50,319 bases of DNA from Inquilinus limosus. GTDB lineage: Bacteria > Pseudomonadota > Alphaproteobacteria > DSM-16000 > Inquilinaceae. The DNA is taken from positions 1 to 50,319 of the forward strand of contig NZ_NHON01000018.1 of the NCBI RefSeq assembly GCF_002195995.1, given 5' to 3'. The notes beneath the pieces are model-generated. The model was given only the letters and a program-made list of their open reading frames with translations, was not told the origin of the DNA and did no database searches. This document shows, in pieces, positions 22,009 through 29,670 of the stretch; position 1 is the first letter of the stretch; every line of letters starts with the position of its first letter. Position numbers and translations under genes: made by a program.

Positions 22009-23310
22009 ATGTCCGAGAGTAACGGCGGCCCGGGCTTCGAGACGCTGGCGATCCATGCCGGCGCGCGGCCCGACCCGACCACCGGCGCGCGGCAGACGCC
22101 GATCTACCAGACCACCTCCTACGTGTTCGAGGATGTCGACCACGCCGCCTCGCTGTTCAACCTGCAGAAGCTGGGCTTCATCTACAGCCGCCTGACCAAC
22201 CCGACCGTGTCGGTGCTGGAGGAGCGCATGGCCTCGCTGGAGGGCGGGGTCGGCGCCACCGCCACCTCCTCCGGCCACGCCGCGCAGCTGCTGGCCCTGT
22301 TCCCGTTCATGGAGCCAGGGGCCGAGATCGTCGCCGCCAACAAGCTGTATGGCGGGTCGATCAACCAGCTCGGCAACAGCTTCAAGCGCGCCTTCGGCTG
22401 GGTCACCCATTTCGTCGATGTGGGCGATGTGGAGAACATCCGCCGCGCCGCCAACGAGAAGACCAAGGCGATCTTCGTCGAGAGCCTGGCCAATCCCGGC
22501 GGCGTGATCAGCGACCTGGAGGCGATCGCCGCCGTGGCGCGCGAGCTGGGCGTGCCGCTGATCGTCGACAACACCATGGCGACGCCCTATCTGTGCCGGC
22601 CGATCGAGCACGGCGCCGACATCGTCGTCCACTCCACCACCAAGTTCCTGTCCGGCAACGGCACCTCGGTCGGCGGCGTGGTGGTGGATTCCGGCCGCTT
22701 CAACTGGGCCCAGTCCGACAAGTTCAAGGGCCTGACCGCCGAGGAGCCGGGCTATCACGGGCTGCGCTTCTTCGAGACGTTCGGCGACCTGGCCTACACC
22801 TTCTACGGCCATGCCGTCGGCCTGCGCGACCTGGGCACCAACCAGCAGCCGCTGAACGCCTTCCTGACCCTGCTGGGCATCGAGACGCTGTCGCTGCGGA
22901 TGGACCGGCACATCGAGAATGCGCAGAAGGTGGCGGAGTTCCTGTCGACCCACCCGGCGGTGGAGTGGGTGAACTATGCCGGCCTGCCGGGCTCGAAGTA
23001 CCACGCTTTGGCCAAGAAGTACCTGCCGCGCGGCGCCGGCGCCGTCTTCACCTTCGGCGTCAAGGGCGGCTTCGACGCCGGCGTGAAGGTGGTGGAGGGG
23101 GTGGAGCTGCTAAGCCACCTGGCCAATATCGGCGACGCCAGGTCGCTGATCATCCACCCGGCCTCGACCACCCACCGCCAGCTGACGCCGGAGGGGCTGA
23201 AGGCCGCCGGCGCCGGGCCGGAGGTGATCCGCCTGTCGATCGGCCTGGAATCGGTCGGCGACATCATCGCCGACCTCGACCAGGCGCTGCGGGCGGCGAC
23301 CGGGGCCTGA
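22009..23310 (+). CDS. metY: O-acetylhomoserine aminocarboxypropyltransferase (sulfhydrylase)
   Basis: 433 residues of the Cys/Met-metabolism PLP family. It probably makes homocysteine from O-acetylhomoserine and sulfide. Motifs include FETLAIHAG at the start, PIYQTTSYVF, YSRLTNPT, SSGHAAQLLA, VDNTMATPYLCRP and the PLP lysine K212 in HSTTKFLSGNG, ending with HPASTTHRQL and RLSIGLESVGDI. The length of about 430 residues, longer than the 380-400 of cystathionine synthases, and the FETFGDLAYTFYGHAVGLRDLG insert fit MetY. TGAGGATC precedes the ATG. It closes the enoyl-CoA hydratase/CoA-binding operon and is followed by a strong hairpin. Confidence 0.93.
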   Translation: MSESNGGPGFETLAIHAGARPDPTTGARQTPIYQTTSYVFEDVDHAASLFNLQKLGFIYSRLTNPTVSVLEERMASLEGGVGATATSSGHAAQLLALFPFMEPGAEIVAANKLYGGSINQLGNSFKRAFGWVTHFVDVGDVENIRRAANEKTKAIFVESLANPGGVISDLEAIAAVARELGVPLIVDNTMATPYLCRPIEHGADIVVHSTTKFLSGNGTSVGGVVVDSGRFNWAQSDKFKGLTAEEPGYHGLRFFETFGDLAYTFYGHAVGLRDLGTNQQPLNAFLTLLGIETLSLRMDRHIENAQKVAEFLSTHPAVEWVNYAGLPGSKYHALAKKYLPRGAGAVFTFGVKGGFDAGVKVVEGVELLSHLANIGDARSLIIHPASTTHRQLTPEGLKAAGAGPEVIRLSIGLESVGDIIADLDQALRAATGA

Positions 23311-23315
23311 GCCTC

Positions 23316-23355
23316 CGCATCGGCCGGGCCCGCGCCGCGGGGCCCGGCCGATGCG
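23316..23355 (+). terminator. Strong 16-bp hairpin after metY
   Basis: Perfect 16-bp arms (CGCATCGGCCGGGCCC / GGGCCCGGCCGATGCG) with an 8-base loop, starting 6 bases after the metY stop. No T-run follows, so it may be a factor-assisted terminator or 3' stabiliser. Confidence 0.6.
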
Positions 23356-23374
23356 AACGGACGGCGGCGATGCC

Positions 23375-23402
23375 CTTTACTCCTGCTCCCGACACATATA
23401 AT
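23375..23402 (+). promoter_or_regulatory. Promoter of the lipoprotein gene
   Basis: A perfect TATAAT (23397-23402), with CTTTAC 16 bases upstream as the -35 candidate. The start codon is about 60 bases downstream. Confidence 0.6.
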
Positions 23403-23412
23403 GATAGGTTTT

Positions 23413-23427
23413 AGTCAATTTTTGACT
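23413..23427. promoter_or_regulatory. Inverted repeat AGTCAA-TTT-TTGACT
   Basis: Perfect 6-bp arms around TTT, about 10 bases downstream of the TATAAT of the lipoprotein promoter. It could be an operator or a leader hairpin. Confidence 0.5.
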
Positions 23428-23464
23428 GATTCATGCGTTCGCGCATTTTCGTTGGGGGATAGTG

Positions 23465-23929
23465 ATGAAGCGATTTGTAGTGGCGCTCGCCGCGGCGGCG
23501 AGCCTGAGCGCCTGTTCTTCCATCATCGAGGGCACATCCCAGGAGATCGCGGTCAACACCAACCCGTCCGGGGCGCAGTGTCAGCTGCAGCGGGAAGGCA
23601 CGGTGATCGCGACCATCCCGGCGACGCCGGCGGCGACGACCATCAAGAAGACCAAGCACGACATCACGATCTCCTGCGACAAGGTGGGGTACCAGACGGC
23701 GACCTTCCTGAACAAATCGGATGTGGCCGGGGCGACGGTCGGCAACGTCATCCTGGGCGGCGGCATCGGCTGGGCGATCGATTCCGCCAGCGGCGCCGAC
23801 AACAAATACACCTCGCCGGTGAACATCACCCTGGTGCCCGCTGTGGCCGGCGTGACGGTTCCCGGCGCGACGGCGCCCCGGCCGAACACCGTCGTTCCCG
23901 GGCTGCAGATGAAGCCGGTCGGCTCCTGA
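23465..23929 (+). CDS. Outer-membrane-type lipoprotein of unknown function
   Basis: 154 residues. It has a signal peptide with lipobox LSAC (MKRFVVALAAAASLSACSS), so Cys17 is the lipidated residue. The mature protein has a PEGA-like beta domain (EIAVNTNPSGAQCQLQREG, HDITISCDKVGYQTATF) and a glycine-rich membrane-like segment VGNVILGGGIGWAIDSASGADNKY, which is widely conserved in alphaproteobacterial lipoproteins. The function is not known. The GTG at 23462 is an alternative start one codon earlier. It has its own strong promoter and is monocistronic. Confidence 0.88.
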   Translation: MKRFVVALAAAASLSACSSIIEGTSQEIAVNTNPSGAQCQLQREGTVIATIPATPAATTIKKTKHDITISCDKVGYQTATFLNKSDVAGATVGNVILGGGIGWAIDSASGADNKYTSPVNITLVPAVAGVTVPGATAPRPNTVVPGLQMKPVGS

Positions 23930-23934
23930 CATCG

Positions 23935-24813
23935 CTAGCGAGCGCCGGCACCTTCCAGCAGCCGGCGCTCGCGGGCGAAGATCGCGGCGATCGCGTCCAT
24001 CGCCAGCCGCAGCCGGGGCGAGCGGCGGAGGTCCTCATGGATGCCGATCCAGATCTCGCGGCTGCCGACGCCGTCCTGGTCCGCCTCGACGCAGGCGAGG
24101 CCGGGATCGCCCTCGCCGACGAAGCACGGCAGGGCGGCGATGCCGATGCCGGCACGGGCGGCCTGGAACAGCGTCGTCATGTCGTTGCTGCGCAGCACCA
24201 GCGGCCGCGACCCGGCGAAGGCGAGCAGCCAGCGGTGCTGCGGCAGCTCGCCCGCGGATTCGTCGTCGCCCAGGAACACCCAGTCCTCCGGCCGCCGGCC
24301 CGCCAGGTAGGACGGCGCGGCGTAGAGGCCGAAGGCCATGGTGCCGACCCGGCGCGCCACGGCGCCATGCTCGGCCGGCCGCGACAGGCGCAGCACCAGG
24401 TCGGCCTCGCGCTGGCCCAGCATCGCCGCCCGCTTCTCGCCGATCAGGGTCAGGACGAGGCCGGGATGGGCGGCCAGGACCGGGCCCAGCCGCGGCGCCA
24501 GGAAGTGGTTGGCCAGGAAGGGCGGGGCCGAGACCGCGACCGGCCCGGCGACGCCGGTGCCGCCGGCGGCGCGGCGGGCGAAGGCCAGCGCCTCCTCCTC
24601 TAGCCGCCCGGCATCGTCGACCAGGCGCTCGCCCTCGGCGGTCAGGCGCCAGCCGCGCGGCAGCCGGTCGAACAGCCGGGTGCCCAGCGCCGCCTCCAGC
24701 GCATCGACCCGGCGGGCGACGGTGGTGTGCTCGACGCCGAGCCGGCGCGAGGCGGCGGAGAGCGACCCGGCCCGCGCCAGGGCCAGGAAGTAGCGGACGT
24801 CACCCCATTCCAT
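23935..24813 (-). CDS. LysR-family transcriptional regulator
   Basis: 292 residues. The N-terminal winged helix-turn-helix (MEWGDVRYFLALARAGSLSAASRRLGVEHTTVARRVDALE) is followed by a substrate-binding domain with AVSAPPFLANHFLAPRL. It resembles the GcvA/DsdC-like single-gene repressors and activators of quinone or glycine metabolism genes, but the effector is unknown. It is divergent from a quinone oxidoreductase, with an inverted-repeat-rich 93-bp gap. The start at 24813 overlaps one such repeat, implying autoregulation. Confidence 0.93.
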   Translation of the reverse strand: MEWGDVRYFLALARAGSLSAASRRLGVEHTTVARRVDALEAALGTRLFDRLPRGWRLTAEGERLVDDAGRLEEEALAFARRAAGGTGVAGPVAVSAPPFLANHFLAPRLGPVLAAHPGLVLTLIGEKRAAMLGQREADLVLRLSRPAEHGAVARRVGTMAFGLYAAPSYLAGRRPEDWVFLGDDESAGELPQHRWLLAFAGSRPLVLRSNDMTTLFQAARAGIGIAALPCFVGEGDPGLACVEADQDGVGSREIWIGIHEDLRRSPRLRLAMDAIAAIFARERRLLEGAGAR

Positions 24814-24867
24814 CCGTGCAGTCTTGCACGGATCCCGTGCGATCTCCCGGAATTCCGCACGGATCGT
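24812..24867. promoter_or_regulatory. LysR-type operator region with repeated GTGC/GCAC half-sites
   Basis: ATCCGTGCA-GTCT-TGCACGGAT at 24812-24833 is a perfect 9-bp inverted repeat over the LysR start. CCGTGCGA and CGCACGGAT half-sites recur within the next 34 bases, towards the quinone oxidoreductase gene. Several sites in phase are typical of LysR regulators. Confidence 0.7.
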
Positions 24868-24906
24868 GACCGATCCATCCTCGGCCGACCCAACCGAGGA
24901 GGCCGC

Positions 24907-25899
24907 ATGTCCACGACCACCAGCACCCGCGCCATCCGCATCCACGCCCCTGGCGGGCCGGAGGCGCTGTCGCTCGACACCGTGTCCCTGGCCGAGCCGG
25001 GCCCGGGCGAGATCCTGGTGCGGCAGGCCTTCTCCGGGGTCAATTTCGTCGACATCTACCACCGCACCGGCCTGTACGGTCAGCCGGCCCTACCCGCCGG
25101 GCTGGGCGTCGAGGGCGCCGGCACGGTCGAGCGGGTGGGGCCGGGCGTCGCCGGGCTGCGCGAGGGCGACCGCATCGCCTATGCCGGGCTGCCCGCCGGC
25201 AGCTATGCCGGGCATCGGCTGCTGCCGGCCGAGCGCGCCATCCGCCTGCCCGACGGCATCGGCTTCGACGTCGCCGCCGCGGTGCTGGTGCGCGGCCTGA
25301 CCGCCCATATGCTGTTCGAGCGGGTGCGGCCGCTCAGGCCCGGCGACACGGTGCTGATCCAGGCCGCGGCCGGCGGCGTCGGCGTGATCGCGACGCAATG
25401 GGCCAGGCGGCGCGGCGCCACCGTGATCGGCACGGTCGGCGACGCCCGCAAGGCGGAGGTGGCCAAGGCGCATGGCGCCGACCACGTCATCCTCTACCGC
25501 GAGACCGACTTCGTCGCCGCGGTGCGCGAGATCACCGGCGGCCGCGGCGCCGACATGGCGATCGACGGCGTCGGCGGCGACACGCTGCTGCGGACCTTCG
25601 ACGCCATGGCGCCCTACGGGCTGGTCGCCAGCCTCGGCCAGGTCGGCGGCAGCCTGCCGACCATCGATGTCGGCGAGCTCGGCCCGGCCCGGTCGATCGC
25701 CCTGGCCCGGCCCAGCGTGCTGCGCCATTACCTGCCCGACCCGGCGATCTATCCCCGCGCCGCGGCCGAGGTGCTGGCCGAGGTCGAGGCCGGGCTGCGG
25801 CCGCTGATCGGCGCCGTCTACCCCCTGGCCGAGGCGGCCGAGGCCCACCGGGCGCTGGAGGCCGGCCGCACCAGCGGGTCGGTGCTGCTGGAGGTCTAG
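24907..25899 (+). CDS. NAD(P)H:quinone oxidoreductase, zinc-free MDR family (QOR type)
   Basis: 330 residues. It is a medium-chain dehydrogenase/reductase with the QOR hallmark VNFVDIYHRTGLY near residue 45 and the NADPH loop AAAGGVGVIATQWARR near 155, followed by GATVIGTVG and GGRGADMAIDGVGGDT. It has no zinc-ligand cysteines. It reduces quinones or related enones. GAGGAGG precedes the ATG by 4 bases. It is divergent from a LysR gene, which probably controls it. Its stop codon TAG shares the palindrome CTAG with the stop of the convergent amidohydrolase gene. Confidence 0.93.
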   Translation: MSTTTSTRAIRIHAPGGPEALSLDTVSLAEPGPGEILVRQAFSGVNFVDIYHRTGLYGQPALPAGLGVEGAGTVERVGPGVAGLREGDRIAYAGLPAGSYAGHRLLPAERAIRLPDGIGFDVAAAVLVRGLTAHMLFERVRPLRPGDTVLIQAAAGGVGVIATQWARRRGATVIGTVGDARKAEVAKAHGADHVILYRETDFVAAVREITGGRGADMAIDGVGGDTLLRTFDAMAPYGLVASLGQVGGSLPTIDVGELGPARSIALARPSVLRHYLPDPAIYPRAAAEVLAEVEAGLRPLIGAVYPLAEAAEAHRALEAGRTSGSVLLEV

Positions 25900-26780
25900 C
25901 GGAAGCCGTACAGCCGGGCCGGGTTGGCCGCCAGGACGGCGTCGCGCTGCGCCGGGTCGGGCACCCAGTCGGCCAGCAGGTCGAGCAGCGCGCCGACATT
26001 CGGCATGTCGCCGGGATGGGCGACATGCGGCCAGTCGCTGCCCCACACCATCCGGTCCGGCGCGGCCTCGACCAAGGCGCGGGCGAAGGGGGTCGTGTCG
26101 GCATAGGGCGATCCGGCGGTCGAGACGCGGAAGGCGCCGGACAGCTTGACCCAACCCTGGCCCCGCCGCAGCAGGCCGAGCAGCGCCTGGAAGCCCGGAT
26201 GGCCGGTCCCGGCCGAGGCCGGCATGTGGCCCATATGGTCGATGACGAAAGGCACCGGCAGCCGCTCCAGCCGCGGCGCCAGCTCCGGCAGCGTGCGGGC
26301 GTCGAGCAGGAACTGCAGGTGCCAGCCCAGCTCGCGGCAGCGGTCGCCGAGGCGCTCGAGCTGGTCGAAGCCGACGCCGCCGCCGAACAGCACGTTGAGG
26401 CGCAGGCCGACCACGCCGGCCTCCTTCAGCCGGGCCAGTTCGGCGTCGGACACGCCGGCATCGACCACGGCGATGCCGCGCAGCCGGCCGCGGTTGGCCT
26501 CCAGCGTCTCCACCATCAGCCGGTTGTCGGTGCCGTGGACGCTGACCTGGACCAGCACGCCGCGCGCCATGCCGACGGCATCGAGCATGCCGAGATAGGC
26601 GGCGGGCGGCGCCTCTGGCGGGGTGTAGCTGCGGCTGGCCACCAGCGGATAGTCGGGAAGACCGCCGATGACATGGGCGTGGGTGTCGCAGGCGCCCGCC
26701 GGCAGGGCGATCCGGCGCGGCGGCCGGGGCGCCGGGTCCGGGCCCTGGCACAGCGGCGCGGTGGGCAGCGGCTCAGCCAT
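25896..26780 (-). CDS. Amidohydrolase-2 family hydrolase (LigI-like)
   Basis: 294 residues with a TIM-barrel metal hydrolase pattern: CDTHAHVIG near residue 31, FVIDHMGHMP near 170 and VWGSDWPHV near 240, matching the 2-pyrone-4,6-dicarboxylate lactonase subfamily. It probably opens an aromatic-derived lactone ring. The start at 26780 overlaps the MFS stop codon by 8 bases; an in-frame ATG at 26786 is equally possible. It is the last gene of the minus-strand operon maiA-MFS-amidohydrolase. Its stop and that of the convergent quinone oxidoreductase share CTAG at 25896-25899. Confidence 0.88.
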   Translation of the reverse strand: MAEPLPTAPLCQGPDPAPRPPRRIALPAGACDTHAHVIGGLPDYPLVASRSYTPPEAPPAAYLGMLDAVGMARGVLVQVSVHGTDNRLMVETLEANRGRLRGIAVVDAGVSDAELARLKEAGVVGLRLNVLFGGGVGFDQLERLGDRCRELGWHLQFLLDARTLPELAPRLERLPVPFVIDHMGHMPASAGTGHPGFQALLGLLRRGQGWVKLSGAFRVSTAGSPYADTTPFARALVEAAPDRMVWGSDWPHVAHPGDMPNVGALLDLLADWVPDPAQRDAVLAANPARLYGFR

Positions 26781-28038
26781 CGGCATGCAGGGTCTTCCCC
26801 TTGGTCTCGGGCAGAGCCAAAGCGGCGAGGAACAGCAGGGCGTAGGCGCCGATGGCGAAGATCGCGATCGCCTGGCCCAGCGACATGCTGGCGCTGAGAT
26901 AGCCGACCAGCATCGGGAACAGGGCGCCGACGCCACGGCCGAAATTGTAGGCGAAGCCCTGGCCGGAGCCGCGTACCCGGGTCGGGAACAGCTCGGTCAG
27001 GAAGGCGCCGACGCCGCTGAAATAGCCGGAGCCGAAGAAGCCGAGCGGGAAGCCCAGCAGCAGCACCATCTCGTTGCTGAGGTTGAGGCTGGTATAGGCG
27101 AACACCATGACGATGGCGCACAGCGAGAACACGAAGAACAGCCGCTTCCGCCCGATCCGGTCGGCGAGATAGGCGCCGACCAGATAGCCGGTGAACGACC
27201 CGGCGATGACGACGGCGAGGTAGCCGCTGCTGCCGATGTCGGACAGGCCCTGGCCCTTGAGGTAGCTCGGCAGCCAGGTGGTGATGGCGTAGTAGCCGCC
27301 CTGGGCCCCGGTGGTCAGCAGCGAGGTCAGGATCGTGGTCTTCAGGACCGGGCCGGAGAAGATCTCCAGCAGGCCGGGCCGGTCGCCGGTCTCGGCGATG
27401 CGGCGCTGCGTCTCGGCGAACACCGGCGGCTCGTCGACGAAGCGGCGCAGGAAGAACACCAGGATCGCCGGCAGGATGCCGATGAAGAACAGGTAGCGCC
27501 AGGCGACGGACGGGTCGAAGGCCAGGAACAGCACCGTCTTGGCGATCAGCGCCACCGCCCAGCCGATGGCCCAGCCCGACTGCACCGTGCCCACCGCCTT
27601 GCCGCGATGCTCCGCGCGGATCACCTCACCCATCAGCACGGCGCCGGCCGCCCATTCGCCGCCGAAGCCGAAGCCCATCAGGGCGCGGGCGATCAGCAGC
27701 TGCTCGAAGTTCTGGGCGAAGCCGCTGAGGAAGGTGAAGACCGAGAACCACAGGATGGTCAGCTGCAGCGTCCGCACCCGGCCAATGCGATCGGCCAGCA
27801 GGCCGGCGAGCCAGCCGCCGACGGCGGAGCACAAGAGCGTCACCGTCGCGATCTGGCCGGCCTGGGCGTTGGTCAGGCTCCACAGCGCGACGATGGTCGG
27901 GATCACGAAGGAATAGATCTGGACGTCCATCGCGTCCAGGCCCCAGCCGGCGAAGCAGGCCCAGAACGTCCGCCGCTCCGGCGGTGCCATCTCCTGGAAC
28001 CAGGCGGTCGGGCTGGTGTCGGCCGTCTCCGTCGTCAT
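26773..28038 (-). CDS. MFS transporter, aromatic acid/H+ symporter (AAHS) type
   Basis: 421 residues with about 12 membrane helices. The helix 1 region GLDAMDVQIYSFVIPTIVALW and the loop GWLAGLLADRIGRVRTL are AAHS hallmarks, with a second RIGRKR loop near residue 310 and the ending LPETKGKTL. It probably imports an aromatic or related carboxylate by proton symport. It overlaps the start of the amidohydrolase gene and follows maiA by 63 bases, which suggests a catabolic operon. The exact substrate cannot be read from sequence. Confidence 0.93.
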   Translation of the reverse strand: MTTETADTSPTAWFQEMAPPERRTFWACFAGWGLDAMDVQIYSFVIPTIVALWSLTNAQAGQIATVTLLCSAVGGWLAGLLADRIGRVRTLQLTILWFSVFTFLSGFAQNFEQLLIARALMGFGFGGEWAAGAVLMGEVIRAEHRGKAVGTVQSGWAIGWAVALIAKTVLFLAFDPSVAWRYLFFIGILPAILVFFLRRFVDEPPVFAETQRRIAETGDRPGLLEIFSGPVLKTTILTSLLTTGAQGGYYAITTWLPSYLKGQGLSDIGSSGYLAVVIAGSFTGYLVGAYLADRIGRKRLFFVFSLCAIVMVFAYTSLNLSNEMVLLLGFPLGFFGSGYFSGVGAFLTELFPTRVRGSGQGFAYNFGRGVGALFPMLVGYLSASMSLGQAIAIFAIGAYALLFLAALALPETKGKTLHADG

Positions 28039-28101
28039 GCTGCCCCCTCGTCGTTGCCGCCGCTCTGGGCGGGGTTCGGCGCGCCCCCCGGCACGCTGGT
28101 C

Positions 28102-28743
28102 TCAGGCCTCGGCGTCGCCCTGGCGCTCCGGCGCCGCCTCGGCGAAGGCCGGCAGGGCCACCGCCCGCTCCTCGATCCCCAGCAGAGTCGGATAGGGGTT
28201 GAGGTCGCAGTCGAAGCGGCGGGCGTTGTAGAGCTGCGGGATCAGGCAGCAATCGGCGATGGTCGGCATCGCGCCATGGCAGAAGGCGCCGGTATCGGGC
28301 GACCGCGACAGCTGAGTCTCCAGCGCGCCGAGCCCCTCGGCCACCCAGTGCCGGTACCATTCCTCGATCGCCGGCTCGTCATGGCCGAGCGGCGTCCGCA
28401 GGTAGCGCAGCACGCGCAGGTTGTTGATCGGGTGGATCTCGCAGGCGATCGACAGCGCGATCGACCGCACCCGGGCGCGGCCCGCCGGGTCCGCCGGCAG
28501 CAGCGGCGGATTCGGGTGCGTCTCGTCGAGATACTCGATGATCGCCAGCGACTGGGTGATCACCGCCCCCTCGCCCTCCAGCGCCGGCACCAGCTTCTGC
28601 GGGTTCAGCGAGCGGTACGGCTCGGCCGCCTGCTCGCCCCGGCGCAGATGGTGGAACACCGAATCGTAGTCGAGCCCCTTCAGCGCCATGGCGATGCGGA
28701 CCCGATAGGCGGCCGAGGAGCGGTAATAGGTGTGCAGCTTCAT
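28102..28743 (-). CDS. maiA: Maleylacetoacetate (or maleylpyruvate) isomerase, zeta-class GST
   Basis: 213 residues. It begins MKLHTYYRSSAAYRVRIAMALKG, the glutathione-contacting zeta-class motif SSAAYRVRIAL, with NPQKLVPALE, QSLAIIEYLDE and CEIHPINNLRVL, and C-terminal TIADCCLIPQLYNARRF. It isomerises maleylacetoacetate to fumarylacetoacetate in tyrosine or homogentisate breakdown, or maleylpyruvate in gentisate breakdown. No hmgA or fahA is in the window, so the pathway is uncertain. It is the first gene of a probable operon with an AAHS transporter and a LigI-like hydrolase. Confidence 0.93.
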   Translation of the reverse strand: MKLHTYYRSSAAYRVRIAMALKGLDYDSVFHHLRRGEQAAEPYRSLNPQKLVPALEGEGAVITQSLAIIEYLDETHPNPPLLPADPAGRARVRSIALSIACEIHPINNLRVLRYLRTPLGHDEPAIEEWYRHWVAEGLGALETQLSRSPDTGAFCHGAMPTIADCCLIPQLYNARRFDCDLNPYPTLLGIEERAVALPAFAEAAPERQGDAEA

Positions 28744-28809
28744 GGCTTGGGTCGGCTTTCCCCGCGTGCTACCAGCGATTCCACATAGCCCGAAGCGGAG
28801 CCTCTTGCC

Positions 28810-29451
28810 ATGACCTCGTCACGCCCGGACACGTCACCCTCGAATTCGGGCCGCCCCACCATCGTCTTCGACATCGGCGCCGTGCTGCTCGAGTGGAACC
28901 CGCGGCATCTCTATCGCAAGCTGTTCGCGGACGAGGCGGCAATGGAAACATTCCTGGCGGAAGTCTGCACCCATGACTGGAATCTGTCGATGGATGGCGG
29001 CGTCCCGTTCCCGGAGGCGATCGCCGCCAAGGTGGCCGAGTTCCCGCATCACGAGGACCTGATCCGCGCCTTCGACGAGCGCTGGGAGGAGATGGTGCCC
29101 CATGTCATCGACGGCACGGTCGAGATCCTGAAGGGGCTGAAGGACCGGGGCGACAAGGTCTATGCCATCACCAACTTCTCGGCCGAGAAGTTTGCCGTGG
29201 CCCTGGCGAAGTACCCGTTCCTGGGCTGGTTCGACGGTGTCATCGTCTCCGCCCATGAGAAGCTGCTGAAGCCGGATGCCCGGATCTATCAGCTGCTGGA
29301 GAGCCGCTTCGGCCTCGATCTGGCCGACTGCATCTTCATCGACGACAACCCGGACAATGTCGTCGGCGCCCGCGCCGTCGGCATGCGCGCGATCCGCTTC
29401 GAGTCGCCGGAGCAGGCACGGCGGGAGCTGGTCGAGATGGGGGCACTGTAG
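28810..29451 (+). CDS. HAD-superfamily hydrolase, YihX/IA-type phosphatase
   Basis: 213 residues. Motif I is IVFDIGAVLLEW (nucleophile Asp near residue 21), motif II is AITNFS near residue 120, motif III is a Lys in HEKLLKPDARIYQ and motif IV is CIFIDDNPDNVVGARAVG. The residue two after the nucleophile is Gly, as in YihX-type members, rather than Asp. It probably dephosphorylates a sugar phosphate; the substrate is unknown. It stands divergent from maiA with a 66-base gap and is followed by palindromic repeat A2. Confidence 0.9.
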   Translation: MTSSRPDTSPSNSGRPTIVFDIGAVLLEWNPRHLYRKLFADEAAMETFLAEVCTHDWNLSMDGGVPFPEAIAAKVAEFPHHEDLIRAFDERWEEMVPHVIDGTVEILKGLKDRGDKVYAITNFSAEKFAVALAKYPFLGWFDGVIVSAHEKLLKPDARIYQLLESRFGLDLADCIFIDDNPDNVVGARAVGMRAIRFESPEQARRELVEMGAL

Positions 29452-29466
29452 GCCACCGCCTCTCAC

Positions 29467-29554
29467 CGTCATTGCGAGCGCAGCGAAGCAATCCAGGGGC
29501 CGGCCCGCACCGGCCCCTGGATTGCTTCGTCGGCTTCGCCTCCTCGCAATGACG
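29467..29554. repeat. CGTCATTGCGAG-type palindromic repeat, copy A2
   Basis: 88-bp hairpin element. The ends CGTCATTGCGAG / CTCGCAATGACG are perfect inverses and an inner stem AATCCAGGGGCCGG / CCGGCCCCTGGATT is also perfect. It is nearly identical to copy A1 at 7404, and the loop regions differ. It lies 15 bases after the HAD gene and may terminate it. Confidence 0.9.
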
Positions 29555-29589
29555 TTTGTGGGGCACTCCTGCAGGCCGATCGAACAAAC

Positions 29590-29609
29590 ACATAAAGACA
29601 TGTTTATGT
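29590..29609. promoter_or_regulatory. Palindrome ACATAAA-GACATG-TTTATGT, operator of the ArsR-methyltransferase/metF operon
   Basis: Perfect 7-bp arms around a 6-base centre that is itself partly symmetric (CATG). It lies about 60 bases upstream of the regulator start. AT-rich palindromes of this shape are typical of ArsR-family SahR-type sites controlling methionine-cycle genes. Confidence 0.7.
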
Positions 29610-29670
29610 CTTGCTGGGAGTTTGCTATCCTGCCCTTGGTGCAAGCTGAGGAGCAGGAGGCCGGAGGATC

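Noticed and set aside
28810-29451. Missing second Asp of the HAD motif as a sign of inactivity
   Set aside because: DxG instead of DxD is usual in the YihX-type subfamily, so it does not suggest a dead enzyme.
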